Numbered from the stretch's first letter, positions 1 through 8,238 are shown. The stretch is DNA of 64,000 bases from Streptosporangiaceae bacterium NEAU-GS5 (GCA_017592665.1 JAGFNW010000015.1:1-64000), one strand, 5' to 3'. Notes: a model not told the origin generated them from the letters alone. Translations and numbers: made by a program.

Positions 1-198
1 CCGTATGCTCCCGACCTCAACCCGGTCGAGATCGTGTGGTCCCACCTCAAGCGCAGCCTCGCCAACCTGGCCGCCTGCACCCTTGACGAACTCGCCACGC
101 TCATCCGCACCCGCCTGAGACGGATGCCGTACCGGCCTGCACTCCTGGACGCCTTCGTGGCGCACACCGGCCTGATCAGCAGCCCGGCTCCACCATGA
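1..198 (+). CDS. IS630-family transposase, C-terminal fragment
   Basis: The reading frame is open from the left edge and gives 65 residues before TGA. It begins with the pattern YAPDLNPVE-(x)2-W-(x)2-LK, which is the conserved end of the IS630/Tc1-type DDE transposase domain, where the E of NPVE is the last catalytic acid. The short C-terminal tail is normal for the family. Only the last part of the gene is in the window, so whether the transposase is intact cannot be judged. It reads toward the AICE integrase and its end lies inside that gene's truncated reading frame. Confidence 0.85.
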   Translation, partial: PYAPDLNPVEIVWSHLKRSLANLAACTLDELATLIRTRLRRMPYRPALLDAFVAHTGLISSPAPP

Positions 199-222
199 GA
201 CCCCGACCTTTCAACCTCTTTA
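1..222 (+). mobile_element. Right end of an IS630-type insertion sequence
   Basis: The transposase stops at 198 and about 24 bases later the sequence becomes the integrase gene read on the other strand. The junction is placed at the TA dinucleotide 221-222, because IS630 elements insert at TA and the integrase codons remain family-like up to the leucine codon CTA containing it. The terminal inverted repeat would lie at about 199-220; its partner is outside the window. The exact boundary is an inference. Confidence 0.65.
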
Positions 223-1402
223 GCCGAGAGGCGTACTGCTCAGGCGTGAGAGCAAGTCGCCGTGCTTGCTGCCAAATCTGCGAACACGCCGAGGCAGAGT
301 AGCGGCCTCCCGTACGGGTTGCGAACAGCGTGCCGTCGTCTGCCGTGTCGTACTTGGCGATGTGTTCGCGCAGCAGCGCCACCAGCACCGGCGGAATGGG
401 GATCGTCCTCGTCTCCTTCTGAGCCCGATGCTTGAGACCACGCTCGTCATGCGCGCGGCCCGACTCGCTCCACCGCCTGTTTGCTTGAGGACGCGCCCGA
501 TCAAGAGTGATCAGTCCCCATCCCTTCTCGGGGAGCTGGCAGTTCTGCAGACGAAGGGCAGCAACCTCTTCAGACCGCAGCGCCGCGTAATACATGCAGG
601 CGAACATCGCGACCATCCGTGGTCCACGCGTACGCCCGACCTGCCCAACCGCCGCAAGCAGGCTCCGGGCCTGTACTGGGTTGACGACAACCCCGGGATC
701 AACGACTTCCGAGGCTTTGGGAGGCGTCCATCTCACCGTGTGCAGGGGGTTGGACTGGAGTTCCTTCAGCTCAACAGCCATCTCCAGCATGTGATGGAGG
801 ATCGCGCGCTTCCGCCGGACGGTCGTCGCTGCGGCCGGCTCGCCCGCAAAGGTGAGCGCGATAGCGTCCAACGCCATTCGGATCACGCGCGGCTCGCTCA
901 AGTCAGCGACAGGCAGCGACGCCTTCTCAAGCCAGCCAAGCGCCCCGGCGAGAGTCTTGGGCAACTCTGGTCGACGGCTCTCCGGCAGCAGCGCATACGT
1001 CCGAAGGACGGCCCGCAGTTCGTCGGCTTCCGGCGCATTCGGAACATCGTCGACGAGCACAGGCACGACAGATAGCAAGGCGTACGTGATGGCTTCCCGG
1101 CTCAGGGCCGAGATATGACGCCAGCGGTCCGCAACGTACGACTGCGCGAACGTGAGAAGGGTAGGCCCCGACTCCTTCACAGGGGTCAACATCGACTCAG
1201 GAAGCCCTGTCTCCTGATCGAACGCCTCGCCATTTTTCGCGGCCTGACGGAGATCGGACAGGAAACTCTCGGCCAGCGCCTTTGTCCGGAAGGTCTTGGA
1301 GTGGACCCGCCCGGCGACCGTCCAACGCACGTAGTAGGACGGCGTCTTACTCGACTTGTTGCGGCGGGTCTCCCAGAACTTCACGTCATAGGAGGGGTTC
1401 AT
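176..1402 (-). pseudogene. int: AICE tyrosine integrase, 3' end lost to IS630 insertion
   Basis: The encoded protein would catalyse site-specific integration and excision. The start is ATG 1402, preceded by AAGGAGAG and overlapping the excisionase stop (ATGA). The N-terminal part has the AP2-like arm and core-binding region typical of AICE integrases. The first catalytic Arg is present at about residue 276 (ALRSEE). The protein then diverges after EQYASRL: the last 14 residues are encoded by IS DNA and end at 176. The HxxR box, second His and nucleophilic Tyr are all missing, so the product cannot recombine DNA. Family members are about 30-60 residues longer past this point. Confidence 0.85.
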
Positions 1403-1587
1403 ACGCTCTCCTTGAGGGACATCAGCCAGGTAGTGAAGTCGCTGCGCCAGACGCGGATTTCGCCATTGGGCAACTTGATCGACTTGGGTGCATGCCCGAG
1501 TTCGCGCCACCGGTAGAAGGTCCGACGCGAGACACCCAGTTCGCCGAGAAGTTCAGACACGGTCATCAGCTCGTCGCGGCGCGTCAT
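1399..1587 (-). CDS. xis: Excisionase / MerR-type helix-turn-helix protein
   Basis: This 62-residue protein has a winged helix-turn-helix of the excisionase type: MTVSELLGELGVSRRTFYRW forms the HTH and the wing follows (PNGEIRVWRSDF). Such proteins bend DNA at the attachment site and direct the integrase toward excision. It is coupled by 4-nt overlaps to both neighbours, with its start at 1587 inside the RepSA stop and its stop inside the integrase start. This makes an intact repSA-xis-int transcription unit, as in pSAM2. Confidence 0.88.
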   Translation of the reverse strand: MTRRDELMTVSELLGELGVSRRTFYRWRELGHAPKSIKLPNGEIRVWRSDFTTWLMSLKESV

Positions 1588-2918
1588 GGCGTGCCATTCC
1601 GGAGACTGACCGCGATAACTCGGTCACCGGCAGATAGGCCCCGTCCGGCGTACGCCCATTGGGAGATGACGGACACGGTGTCGTCGGGCGGCGTCTCGTT
1701 GCGCCGCTGGTGTTCGGCGCGTATTGCGCGGAGGTCGCCGAGGGTCGGGCCGTAGTGGCGGCTTCGAGTGGAGAAGTGGCCGCGGAAGCCGAGCATGTGC
1801 GCCCAGGCGGTGAGCCGCAGGTCGGCCAGTTCGTCGAGGACGCCGAGGCGGAGGCATTCAGCGATCAGCCGCCGCGCGTGCGGACGGAGATGGAGCGCGG
1901 CCAGGTCTTCGAGGGGGTAGATGGGCCGGTCGAGGACGCCGACGCTCTCGGCGGCCTTGGTGGCGTATTTGGCGACGTAGGCCGCTACGGCGCTTTCGCT
2001 GAGGTCGCCGTCCGCCGTGATGGGCTGGATGTCGATCTGTTGTCCCCAGCGCAGTTGCCGGCTGGGCAGATCGGTCGCCGTTGGGGTGGTGATGCTGACG
2101 GCACGATACGCGTGAGCTATGGCGTGGGCCAGCAGTTCGAGCGTGACCCATCGCGGGGGTGTCGAGGTGGGGCCGTCCGGTCCGTCGATCCGAATGATGG
2201 CGTGCAGGTGGACGACGCCGCGCTTTTGGTATTCGGCGACCTTGGCGAAGGAGATCACTGCTTGCTGGCGGAACTCGCGGACGGTCAGACCGCCGTTTCG
2301 GGAAAGGTGACGGCGCAGGGCCTCGACAAAGCGGTGCCACAACTGCGGTGCCAGCGCGTTGAACAGGATCGATCCGGTGTAGTCATAGCAGTCCGTGCAG
2401 AGCGGTTCGCCGAGGCGAGGGTCATCAGCGCTGTGTCGGAGGGGGCAGGCGAGCGGACGTTCATGGGCGCATGTCGTGGTCTCGCGCCGTGCACGGCAGG
2501 GCATAGTTTGGCCGCGTTTGTCGAGCGCTCGGGTATGGACGAGGCCGAAGGAGGGTGCGGTGAGGGTGACGAACACGGCGGGATGTTCGGCGACGGAGGC
2601 GGGTACGCCTTTGCCGCCGATCAGGCCGGCGCGGATGAGGTGGTAGGTGTCGGCGCGGTAGGTCGCCGCGCAGGATGGGCAGCGGGAGGCGCGTCGGGTC
2701 TTGCAGGCGACGCGTAGGACGCCGCCGGGTTCGGTGAGGGTGGTGTAGCGGTGCACGACGGCGCCGGTGGAGGGGTCGATGTGGAGCACGCGGCCTCGGA
2801 GGTGGATGGGCTGGAGGCATCCCCCGTTGGCGCGGATCTGGGTGGCCCATCGGGTGTATTGCGGGTCGTTGAGTCTGTCGATCATCTCCTTGACGAGGTG
2901 GTTGTCGGTGGTGGGCAA
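1584..2918 (-). CDS. repSA: RepSA-like rolling-circle replication initiator
   Basis: This 444-residue initiator nicks the double-strand origin so that the excised element replicates by rolling circle. The metal-binding HUH motif is visible as HLHAIIRIDG (237-246) and the nicking tyrosine motif as KYATKA (317-322). Cys pairs at 80/83 and 173/176 suggest a zinc-binding part. The start is TTG 2918, chosen because AGGAGG lies seven bases upstream. It heads the repSA-xis-int unit. Length and motifs match family members, so the gene looks intact. Confidence 0.85.
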   Translation of the reverse strand: MPTTDNHLVKEMIDRLNDPQYTRWATQIRANGGCLQPIHLRGRVLHIDPSTGAVVHRYTTLTEPGGVLRVACKTRRASRCPSCAATYRADTYHLIRAGLIGGKGVPASVAEHPAVFVTLTAPSFGLVHTRALDKRGQTMPCRARRETTTCAHERPLACPLRHSADDPRLGEPLCTDCYDYTGSILFNALAPQLWHRFVEALRRHLSRNGGLTVREFRQQAVISFAKVAEYQKRGVVHLHAIIRIDGPDGPTSTPPRWVTLELLAHAIAHAYRAVSITTPTATDLPSRQLRWGQQIDIQPITADGDLSESAVAAYVAKYATKAAESVGVLDRPIYPLEDLAALHLRPHARRLIAECLRLGVLDELADLRLTAWAHMLGFRGHFSTRSRHYGPTLGDLRAIRAEHQRRNETPPDDTVSVISQWAYAGRGLSAGDRVIAVSLRNGTP

Positions 2919-2957
2919 GGTGTCCTCCTTTCTCTGGTGGCGGTCAGGGCTGGTGGG

Positions 2958-3128
2958 TCAGCAGAAGCCTTCGCCGTCGCAGTGGCGGCAGGTCTCGCCG
3001 TAGCCGTCCACACCGCAGCCGCCGCAGTGGCAGCACTGCCACCGCTTGGGCGGGATCGGAACGGTGTCCGGGGCTGGTGTATTGGCGCTGGGGGTTGGCG
3101 TGGTCGGGTCGGCCGCGGAGACGGTCAT
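2958..3128 (-). CDS. Small Cys-rich AICE protein (possible zinc ribbon)
   Basis: This is a 56-residue protein. The first half is rich in Pro/Thr. The second half has paired cysteines (QCCHCGGCGV, then CRHCDGEGFC) that resemble a DnaJ-type or ribbon zinc site. Its ATG at 3128 overlaps the stop of the upstream 123-residue gene by 4 nt, which supports translation. Short Cys-rich proteins between repSA and spd genes are common in AICEs, often labelled mobile element transfer proteins. No specific function can be assigned. Confidence 0.65.
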   Translation of the reverse strand: MTVSAADPTTPTPSANTPAPDTVPIPPKRWQCCHCGGCGVDGYGETCRHCDGEGFC

Positions 3129-3496
3129 GCTGCCTCCCGGTTGGTCGTCTCAGCGGTGCCCGATGCTTCGGGCGGGTCGGGCTCGACGCATCCGGCGTAG
3201 CTGTTCAGCGCCCGGTGACGGGCCATCTGGGCGGCGTCGATGGCAAGCGCCACGTAGCTGACGGGCCCAAAGCTGATCTCGGTCTGGTAGTGGCCGTGTT
3301 CCTGGAGTTCGCTATTGATTTCCGAGCCGAGGCGTGCGGCGATGTGGTCGACCTCTGCGCGTCGGGCGTTGTCGTCGCCGCGCGGGAGGTAATGGACGGA
3401 TACGAAGCCGTTGGGTGCGGGCAGTGGGGGGTTGGCGGTGAGGAAGTCGGCCAGGTCGTGGAGGCCGTTGATCAGGGCGGTTCGGTTGATGGGCAT
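3125..3496 (-). CDS. Conserved AICE hypothetical protein
   Basis: This is a soluble 123-residue protein with no signal peptide or membrane segment. AAGGAG precedes ATG 3496. Its stop overlaps the start of the Cys-rich gene. It belongs by position to the AICE transfer/replication operon between spdB and repSA. The family is not recognised beyond this context. The middle part is a mixed alpha/beta stretch without obvious catalytic motifs. Confidence 0.6.
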   Translation of the reverse strand: MPINRTALINGLHDLADFLTANPPLPAPNGFVSVHYLPRGDDNARRAEVDHIAARLGSEINSELQEHGHYQTEISFGPVSYVALAIDAAQMARHRALNSYAGCVEPDPPEASGTAETTNREAA

Positions 3497-3520
3497 GACG
3501 GTTCTCCTTTCGGTCGGTGG

Positions 3521-4201
3521 TCAGGCGGGTGTGGGGTCGGTGGCCGGGTCGGGTGAGGCGCGGATGGTGGCGAGCAGGTCGGAGGCGAGGCGGTTGGAGA
3601 TGCCGAGCCGTCCGCGCAGGGCGTCGCGTGTGATGGGTTTGCCGTGCCGTTCGGCATGTTCGGAGGCGATCTTGTGGGCGTAGGTGAGGAGGTCGGCCGA
3701 CAGTTCGGGCTTGTCGTCCCGTACGTCAGCGGGAGTGGGGACGGCCGAGGACGAGGACGGGACCGTCCCAGTGACGGGAACGGGCTCAAGGACGGGGGCG
3801 GGTTCTGGTTCTGGCTTGGGAGTGCCGGCGCGGCGTTCCAGCATGGATACGGCGACCAGGAAGGCAACGGCCGGGGTTCCAGCGGCGAGCCAGCCCCAGA
3901 CGGTGGGTTGGGCTTGGGCGAGGTTGGCGGCCAGGGACAGGACGATTCCGGCGGCCAGGACGAGCGCGGGCCAGGAGATCGGGCCGCGGCGAGTGCGTGC
4001 CGTACGGCGGTCGCGGTGCCGTTCGCGGGCGGCCATGACGCAGGTCAGGTCGACGCATACGGCGATGGCTCACGACATTGGCCCGGTCTGGCCGTGGCTG
4101 GAGGCGGTGTCTTTGATGTGGGTGAAGGAGCCGGCCCCGGCGATCGCGGCCAGGATGACGACGGGTCCGGTGTCCAGGAGCCAGACGGCGAGGCGTTTCA
4201 T
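3521..4201 (-). pseudogene. spdB-like (DUF2637) spread protein, in-frame TGA
   Basis: Reading from ATG 4201 gives 43 residues (first membrane segment, then FTHIKDTASSHGQ), a TGA at 4072-4070, and then continuation in the same frame to 3521. Restoring Trp at codon 44 gives the usual DUF2637 sequence MSWAIAVCVDLTCVMAARERHRD. Two more membrane helices follow, then a charged C-terminal region with an HTH-like end. SpdB proteins help spread the element between hyphal compartments. The gene looks inactivated by a single TGG-to-TGA change. Re-initiation at ATG 4036 could still give a 171-residue protein lacking the first helix. Confidence 0.8.
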
Positions 4202-4235
4202 CGTGGGGGTCCTCCCTTCGTGTGGTCAGGCAGGG

Positions 4236-5546
4236 TCAGGCGGCGGCGGATGAGGTGAGGTCGTCCCAGGACGGGGCGAGGTGGGCGTGCGCGTGGGCGG
4301 CCTGGTCGGCGGCGTGCTCGGAGACCAGGACGGACCGGGCGCGGTACCAGCCGCCGTCTTGCGTGGCGACGATCGCGACGCCGGGAGTCTCGGCCGCGAT
4401 GGCACGGGCGGCGATCAGGGCGGCCGGGTCGAGGTCGCCGAGGGTCATGGTCGCGGTTTCGGGGTCGTTGACCCGGTGGCAGATCCGGCCTGAGCACTGG
4501 GCGCGAAGCGCGGTGACGCCGGGTCCAAGGTCGGAGCCGATCCGCTGCCCGGACAGGAACAGGTAGATGCCGAAGGCGCGGCCGAGCTGGGCGATGCGCA
4601 GCAGCGCTGTGGAGGTACGGGCGACCTCGTCCTTCTCGCTCTTGTCGGCCATCAGGTACAGCTCGGCCAGTTCGTCGACCAGGGCGACGATCGGAACCGG
4701 CATCGTATGGGCGGGTAACTGCCAGATGTTGCGGGCGCTCGCTGCGCGGCAGACGATCATCCGCTGGGCCATGACGCCGACCAGGTCCGCGAGAAGCTGC
4801 GTGGACTCCTTGCGGCAGGTCGCCAGCGCCGACAAGCGCGGAAGGTAGGGGGTGAACTCCACGCCGCCTTTGAGGTCGAAGCCGACCAGGGCGACCGGCT
4901 GCGGCGCCAGGCCGACGATGAGCGCATTGGCGAGGTTGGACTTGCCGGATTGGGTGGCGCCCACGTTGATCCAGTGCGGGATGGTCCTGAAGTCGACCAC
5001 CCATCGGGCGCCGGTTTCCAGGCGACCTACGGTGACCTTGAGCAGCTCCGCCGAGGCGTCCACCGTGTCGAGCCGGGTCAGAGGGTCGCGCATGGTGACG
5101 TCCAGGCGTACGCGTCCCGGTCGGGCGGAGGTGACGCGGACCGCGTGGACGCGCCAGGCGTGGGCGAGGTGTTCGGCATGCTGGGCGTAGTCGGCGGGGA
5201 TCTGCCCGTCCAGCAGATACACCGTGACCCGCCAGCCGTACCGGGTCGGGCGAGGCAGGCCGAGCCATGGCGCGGTGGTGACCTCGACCCGCTGGAAGCG
5301 GCGGCGGACCCGCACGATGCCGGTGGAGGTGACCAGGTTGGGGACGATGGTGAACCAGAACCGTTGCTTTTTCTTGGTCAGCGCGCAGCCGATCGCGACC
5401 TGCCGCCAGGTCAGCAGTACATAGAGGACGGTGAACGGGTAGCCGACCACGTACCACCAGGACGGGTAGTGCAGCGGGCGCCAGGCCCACAGTCCGGCCG
5501 CCGTAGCGGCCAGGACTGCGAGCATCAGCGGGAGCAAGTCACGCAC
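4236..5546 (-). CDS. traSA: TraB/TraSA-like FtsK-SpoIIIE DNA translocase
   Basis: This 436-residue protein pumps double-stranded plasmid DNA between mycelia in Streptomyces-type conjugation. Two N-terminal hydrophobic stretches (about 5-22 and 30-47) anchor it in the membrane. Walker A is GATQSGKS (196-203) and Walker B is the hydrophobic run ending VDELAEL (about 286-296). The start is GTG 5546, overlapping the upstream small gene by 8 nt. There is no clear C-terminal winged helix of the kind that reads clt repeats in TraB, so sequence recognition may differ. It lies between the SCO3933-like gene and the broken spdB. Confidence 0.85.
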   Translation of the reverse strand: MRDLLPLMLAVLAATAAGLWAWRPLHYPSWWYVVGYPFTVLYVLLTWRQVAIGCALTKKKQRFWFTIVPNLVTSTGIVRVRRRFQRVEVTTAPWLGLPRPTRYGWRVTVYLLDGQIPADYAQHAEHLAHAWRVHAVRVTSARPGRVRLDVTMRDPLTRLDTVDASAELLKVTVGRLETGARWVVDFRTIPHWINVGATQSGKSNLANALIVGLAPQPVALVGFDLKGGVEFTPYLPRLSALATCRKESTQLLADLVGVMAQRMIVCRAASARNIWQLPAHTMPVPIVALVDELAELYLMADKSEKDEVARTSTALLRIAQLGRAFGIYLFLSGQRIGSDLGPGVTALRAQCSGRICHRVNDPETATMTLGDLDPAALIAARAIAAETPGVAIVATQDGGWYRARSVLVSEHAADQAAHAHAHLAPSWDDLTSSAAA

Positions 5547-5880
5547 GGTCGGCCGCCGCAGCCACGATCGAAGACGCGCGATAGGCGATTCCCCAGCGCA
5601 GTTCGCCGGTCTTGGTGGTCTGTTCCCAGACGTAACCGACCAGTTCGACGGGGGTAACCTCGTCGCCGGCGTTGACGGCCGGTTCGGTCGAGGTGGCGAC
5701 CTTCACGAGCTCAACGCGGTCGTATTCGTCTTCGACGGTCAGCAGGATCTCGTAGACGGTCTTGCCGTTCTTGTCGGTCTTGATCTCTCCGGTGTCGCGG
5801 TTGACGACCTTGGGGCGGGCGCTCTTCACGGCCGTGAACTGGAGGCGGGAGACATCGACGGGGATCGGGATGTTGCGCAT
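5539..5880 (-). CDS. SCO3933-family small AICE protein
   Basis: This is a 113-residue protein. ATG 5880 is preferred over the longer frame because GGAGGTACTGCA lies directly before it. The N-terminal MRNIPIPVDVS and the NRDTGEIKTDKNGK stretch resemble the SCO3933 regulatory family found first in many AICE transfer operons. It is the first gene of the minus-strand operon running through traSA and spd genes to repSA, and overlaps traSA by 8 nt. A regulatory or accessory role in transfer is inferred from position only. Confidence 0.6.
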   Translation of the reverse strand: MRNIPIPVDVSRLQFTAVKSARPKVVNRDTGEIKTDKNGKTVYEILLTVEDEYDRVELVKVATSTEPAVNAGDEVTPVELVGYVWEQTTKTGELRWGIAYRASSIVAAAADRA

Positions 5881-5900
5881 TGCAGTACCTCCTTTCGTCA

Positions 5901-5937
5901 TAGCCAACATAGTTAACCTAGTTGGCTAGGGTGTCAA
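5901..5937 (-). promoter_or_regulatory. Transfer-operon promoter with 28-bp palindromic operator
   Basis: On the minus strand a consensus -35 TTGACA (5937-5932) is followed after 17 nt by AACTAT (5914-5909). The spacer and -10 lie in a near-perfect palindrome at 5901-5928 with arms TAGCCAAC and GTTGGCTA around a GTTAAC centre. This is the expected layout for a GntR/KorSA-type operator that represses the transfer operon by covering the -10. The KorSA-like gene is divergent, 115 bp away. Confidence 0.7.
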
Positions 5938-5996
5938 TGGTCGCATGGTTGGCTTGGTCGCTCTCTCGTGGTGAGATGGCTCCTGGGTGATTGAGG

Positions 5997-6023
5997 CAGA
6001 CGTCTCAGACGTTCCAGACGTCT
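5997..6023. promoter_or_regulatory. Three 9-bp CAGACGTCT-type direct repeats
   Basis: Three adjacent 9-mers, CAGACGTCT, CAGACGTTC and CAGACGTCT, sit 29 bp before the korSA-like start. The core GACGTC is itself palindromic. The same core recurs in front of three other operons of the element, so this looks like a binding array for an element-encoded regulator. Confidence 0.6.
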
Positions 6024-6051
6024 GGCCTGTTTGGTCGAGAGATCGAGGGTG

Positions 6052-6414
6052 ATGGTCAAGAACACCGGGCAGCCGGGCTATCTCCAGATCGCCGACGATC
6101 TGCGGACGCAGATCCGCGGCGGTGCCCTTGCGCCTGGACAGGCGTTGCCCTCCACGGCGCAGTTGGCGCAGCAGTACGACGCGTCGCTGTCGGTGGTGAA
6201 GATGGCGGTCGGCATCCTGCGCAATGAAGGCCTGGTGATCGGCCAGCAAGGACGCGGAGTGTTCGTCCGCGAGGCCGAAACCATCGGCGAGCTTGCCGAG
6301 CCGGATCTGAGGTTGGTGGTGCGCGAGCTCGCCGAGCGGGTGGCGCGGATCGAGGCCACGCTTGCCGAGCTCACGACGCCCTCGTCTCGGAAAGCTCCGT
6401 CGCGGCGGACGTGA
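6052..6414 (+). CDS. GntR-family repressor, KorSA-like
   Basis: This 120-residue protein consists almost only of a GntR winged helix (YLQIADDLRTQIRGG to GVFVREAE) followed by a short helix rich in Glu/Leu that could dimerise. It has no effector domain, like KorSA/TraR plasmid repressors that keep tra genes silent. ATG 6052 is chosen because the alignable part starts there; TTG 6031 is an in-frame alternative. It is divergent from the transfer operon and separated from it by the palindromic operator and the GACGTC array. Its 3' end overlaps a convergent small gene by 44 nt. Confidence 0.8.
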   Translation: MVKNTGQPGYLQIADDLRTQIRGGALAPGQALPSTAQLAQQYDASLSVVKMAVGILRNEGLVIGQQGRGVFVREAETIGELAEPDLRLVVRELAERVARIEATLAELTTPSSRKAPSRRT

Positions 6415-6625
6415 GCCGCTGTTGGCAGGCGGGCCACTCGTCGCAGTCCGGTTGTCCCGTGATGACGTGGTAGCCGGTCGCCCAGCGGGCAAGGCGTGTC
6501 ACCGGTCCGGTGGGGCCGTAGCCGGTCGACTGCCACCGTTCTTCGCTGCGGATGCCGAGCACGACCAGTAGGAAGCCCACCAGGCCGGCGACGCCGAGCG
6601 CGAGTGCGACGGTAAGCACGATCAT
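6371..6625 (-). CDS. Small single-span membrane protein
   Basis: This 84-residue protein opens with a long hydrophobic segment (residues 2-24, rich in V/L/A/G) and then has a polar cytoplasmic or periplasmic tail with two cysteines. Its ATG overlaps the stop of the upstream zinc-ribbon gene (ATGA), so the two are co-translated. Its end overlaps korSA tail to tail. The family is not recognised. Small membrane proteins of AICEs often belong to the spread or entry-exclusion set, but nothing here proves that. Confidence 0.55.
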   Translation of the reverse strand: MIVLTVALALGVAGLVGFLLVVLGIRSEERWQSTGYGPTGPVTRLARWATGYHVITGQPDCDEWPACQQRLTSAATELSETRAS

Positions 6626-6876
6626 GACGTCACCGTCCGGAACGACGCCTTACCCGGGCGGGCCGGAGGCCGGCGGGTTTCGCCACGCCGCCTGTCGGCC
6701 TTGCGGCGCTTGGCCTGACGCCGCTCCCAGCGCTCACGGGAGTGGCACTTGCGGCACAGCGTGAGCCCGTCTAAGACGGCCGCGCCGCAGATGCACGTCT
6801 TGGTCGCGTCGAGGCCGGGAATCTCGATCTCCGGCGCGGGGGTGTGGTGCGGGGTCTGTGCGATGTCGTCTGTCAT
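6622..6876 (-). CDS. Small zinc-ribbon-like basic protein
   Basis: This 84-residue protein has two Cys pairs in zinc-ribbon spacing (CICGAAVLDG then CRKCH) and a highly basic tail, suggesting nucleic-acid binding. GAGAGGAG lies well placed before ATG 6876. It is the first gene of a two-gene unit with the membrane protein and is divergent from the XRE gene at 7019. The precise function is unknown. Confidence 0.6.
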   Translation of the reverse strand: MTDDIAQTPHHTPAPEIEIPGLDATKTCICGAAVLDGLTLCRKCHSRERWERRQAKRRKADRRRGETRRPPARPGKASFRTVTS

Positions 6877-6962
6877 GGCGTTTCTCCTCTCGTCGGGTGG
6901 TGCGATGAGACGAGAGTGCGGCCACGACCTGGGACGAGATCACTACACGTATGGACGCCTTC

Positions 6963-7004
6963 AAGACGTCCGCACTACCCTTGCCACGTCCCGAGACGTC
7001 CCGG
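6963..7004 (+). promoter_or_regulatory. GACGTC array and promoter region of the first XRE gene
   Basis: GACGTC cores occur at 6965-6970 and 6995-7000 and a CACGTC variant at 6985-6990. All starts are multiples of 10 bp apart, so they lie on the same DNA face. The last two form a 10-bp direct repeat (CACGTCCCGA, GACGTCCCGG). They end 15 bp before the start codon at 7019, in position to control transcription. Confidence 0.55.
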
Positions 7005-7018
7005 GGGACGGGAGTGAG

Positions 7019-7759
7019 ATGGCAGCGAACGAGCGTCTGCGCGCGGCGCTGCTCGAACGCGGCATCAGCGTCGACGCCCTGGCGGCGCATCTCCAGGTCG
7101 ACCCCAAGACCGTCCAGCGGTGGGTCACCCAGGGCCGTGAACCCTATCCGCGGCTGCGCTACGCAGCGGCGACGTATCTGGGTATGGACGAGGACGACCT
7201 GTGGCCCGGCGCCAATGCGACCCGGCAAGCCTCCCTGTCGGAAAACGAGATCGTCACCGTCTATCCACATCGGTGGACGATCCCGAAGGACACATGGGGA
7301 CGACTGTTTATGTCTGCTGAGGCCGAGATCGGAATCCTCGCCTACAGCTCAACCTTCCTCACCGACGACGGCGAGTTCCTGCGACTGCTCGTCGACAAGG
7401 CCCGCCGAGGCGTCCGCGTACGGCTGCTACTCGGGGACCCTGCCAGCCCGAACGTCGCCCAGCGCGGCGAAGACGAGGGCGTTGGCGACGGCATGGCCGG
7501 CCGCATCAAGAACGCTCTAGCAGCCCTCCGCCCGCTCCGTACGGTCGACGGCGCCGAACTCCGGCTTCACGGCACGGTGCTGTACAACTCGATCTACCGC
7601 GCCGATGACCAGATGCTCGTCAACGCCTACATCTACGGATCCACGGCCGCCAACTCCCCGGTCTTGCACCTGCGCGCCATGCCCGGCGGCGACCTGGTGT
7701 CCACCTACCTCGAAAGCTTCGAGAAGGTGTGGGCCGGAGCCACCCCGCTAGACTCGTGA
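7019..7759 (+). CDS. XRE regulator with DUF5919/PLD-like C-terminal domain
   Basis: This 246-residue protein has an N-terminal HTH (VDALAAHLQVDPKTVQRW) followed by a domain starting VYPHRWTIPK that ends with RLHGTVLYNSIYRADDQ, characteristic of actinobacterial XRE proteins with a phospholipase-D-like fold without the HKD catalytic pairs. ATG 7019 is used because the upstream in-frame extension is not conserved-looking. The stop is two bases before the NUDIX start, so the pair is translationally coupled. A paralogue lies at 9931. The role is probably transcriptional control sensing a small ligand, but the ligand is unknown. Confidence 0.75.
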   Translation: MAANERLRAALLERGISVDALAAHLQVDPKTVQRWVTQGREPYPRLRYAAATYLGMDEDDLWPGANATRQASLSENEIVTVYPHRWTIPKDTWGRLFMSAEAEIGILAYSSTFLTDDGEFLRLLVDKARRGVRVRLLLGDPASPNVAQRGEDEGVGDGMAGRIKNALAALRPLRTVDGAELRLHGTVLYNSIYRADDQMLVNAYIYGSTAANSPVLHLRAMPGGDLVSTYLESFEKVWAGATPLDS

Positions 7760-7761
7760 TC

Positions 7762-8238
7762 ATGTCGCAGCGGATCGACTTCTACGACAACCCCGACGCC
7801 CCCAAGGCGAACAGCCGCGTGCCGTCGGTCAACGTGGTGGTCACCAACGACGCGGGCGAGGTGTTGATGATCCGCCGCAGCGACAACGGCAACTGGGCCG
7901 TCCCCGGCGGGGCCATCGATCTGAACGAGTCGCTACCTGAGGCGGCAGTACGGGAGACCCGCGAGGAAACCGGGATCGAGGCGGAGATCACTGGGCTGGT
8001 CGGGATCTACACCGACCCCCGGCACATCGTGCTCTACACCTCCAACGGCGAGGCCCGGCAAGAGTTCTCCATCGTGCTCACGGCCCGCGCGATCGGCGGG
8101 GAGCCGACACCGAGCAGCGAATCAACCGAAGTCCGATGGGTGCCCCGCGCCGACCTCCTGGACTGTGCCATGGATCGGTCGATGCGTATGCGGATCGAAC
8201 ATTTCCTAGCTGGCGATCGGCAGCCCTACATCGGATAG
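7762..8238 (+). CDS. NUDIX hydrolase, Pif-like
   Basis: This 158-residue protein has a complete Nudix box: G50, E56, R64-E65, E68-E69, G71, which binds the metal that hydrolyses nucleoside-diphosphate-linked substrates. In pSAM2 a NUDIX protein (Pif) blocks incoming copies of the element, and the location here fits that role; ordinary housekeeping of nucleotides is the alternative. ATG 7762 follows the XRE stop by two bases. The 3' end overlaps the convergent HD gene by 33 nt. Confidence 0.78.
   Translation: MSQRIDFYDNPDAPKANSRVPSVNVVVTNDAGEVLMIRRSDNGNWAVPGGAIDLNESLPEAAVRETREETGIEAEITGLVGIYTDPRHIVLYTSNGEARQEFSIVLTARAIGGEPTPSSESTEVRWVPRADLLDCAMDRSMRMRIEHFLAGDRQPYIG

Noticed and set aside
266-1075. 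Plus-strand 269-residue open frame over the integrase
   Set aside because: Antisense to a recognisable integrase, no ribosome site, Arg/Pro-rich shadow composition.
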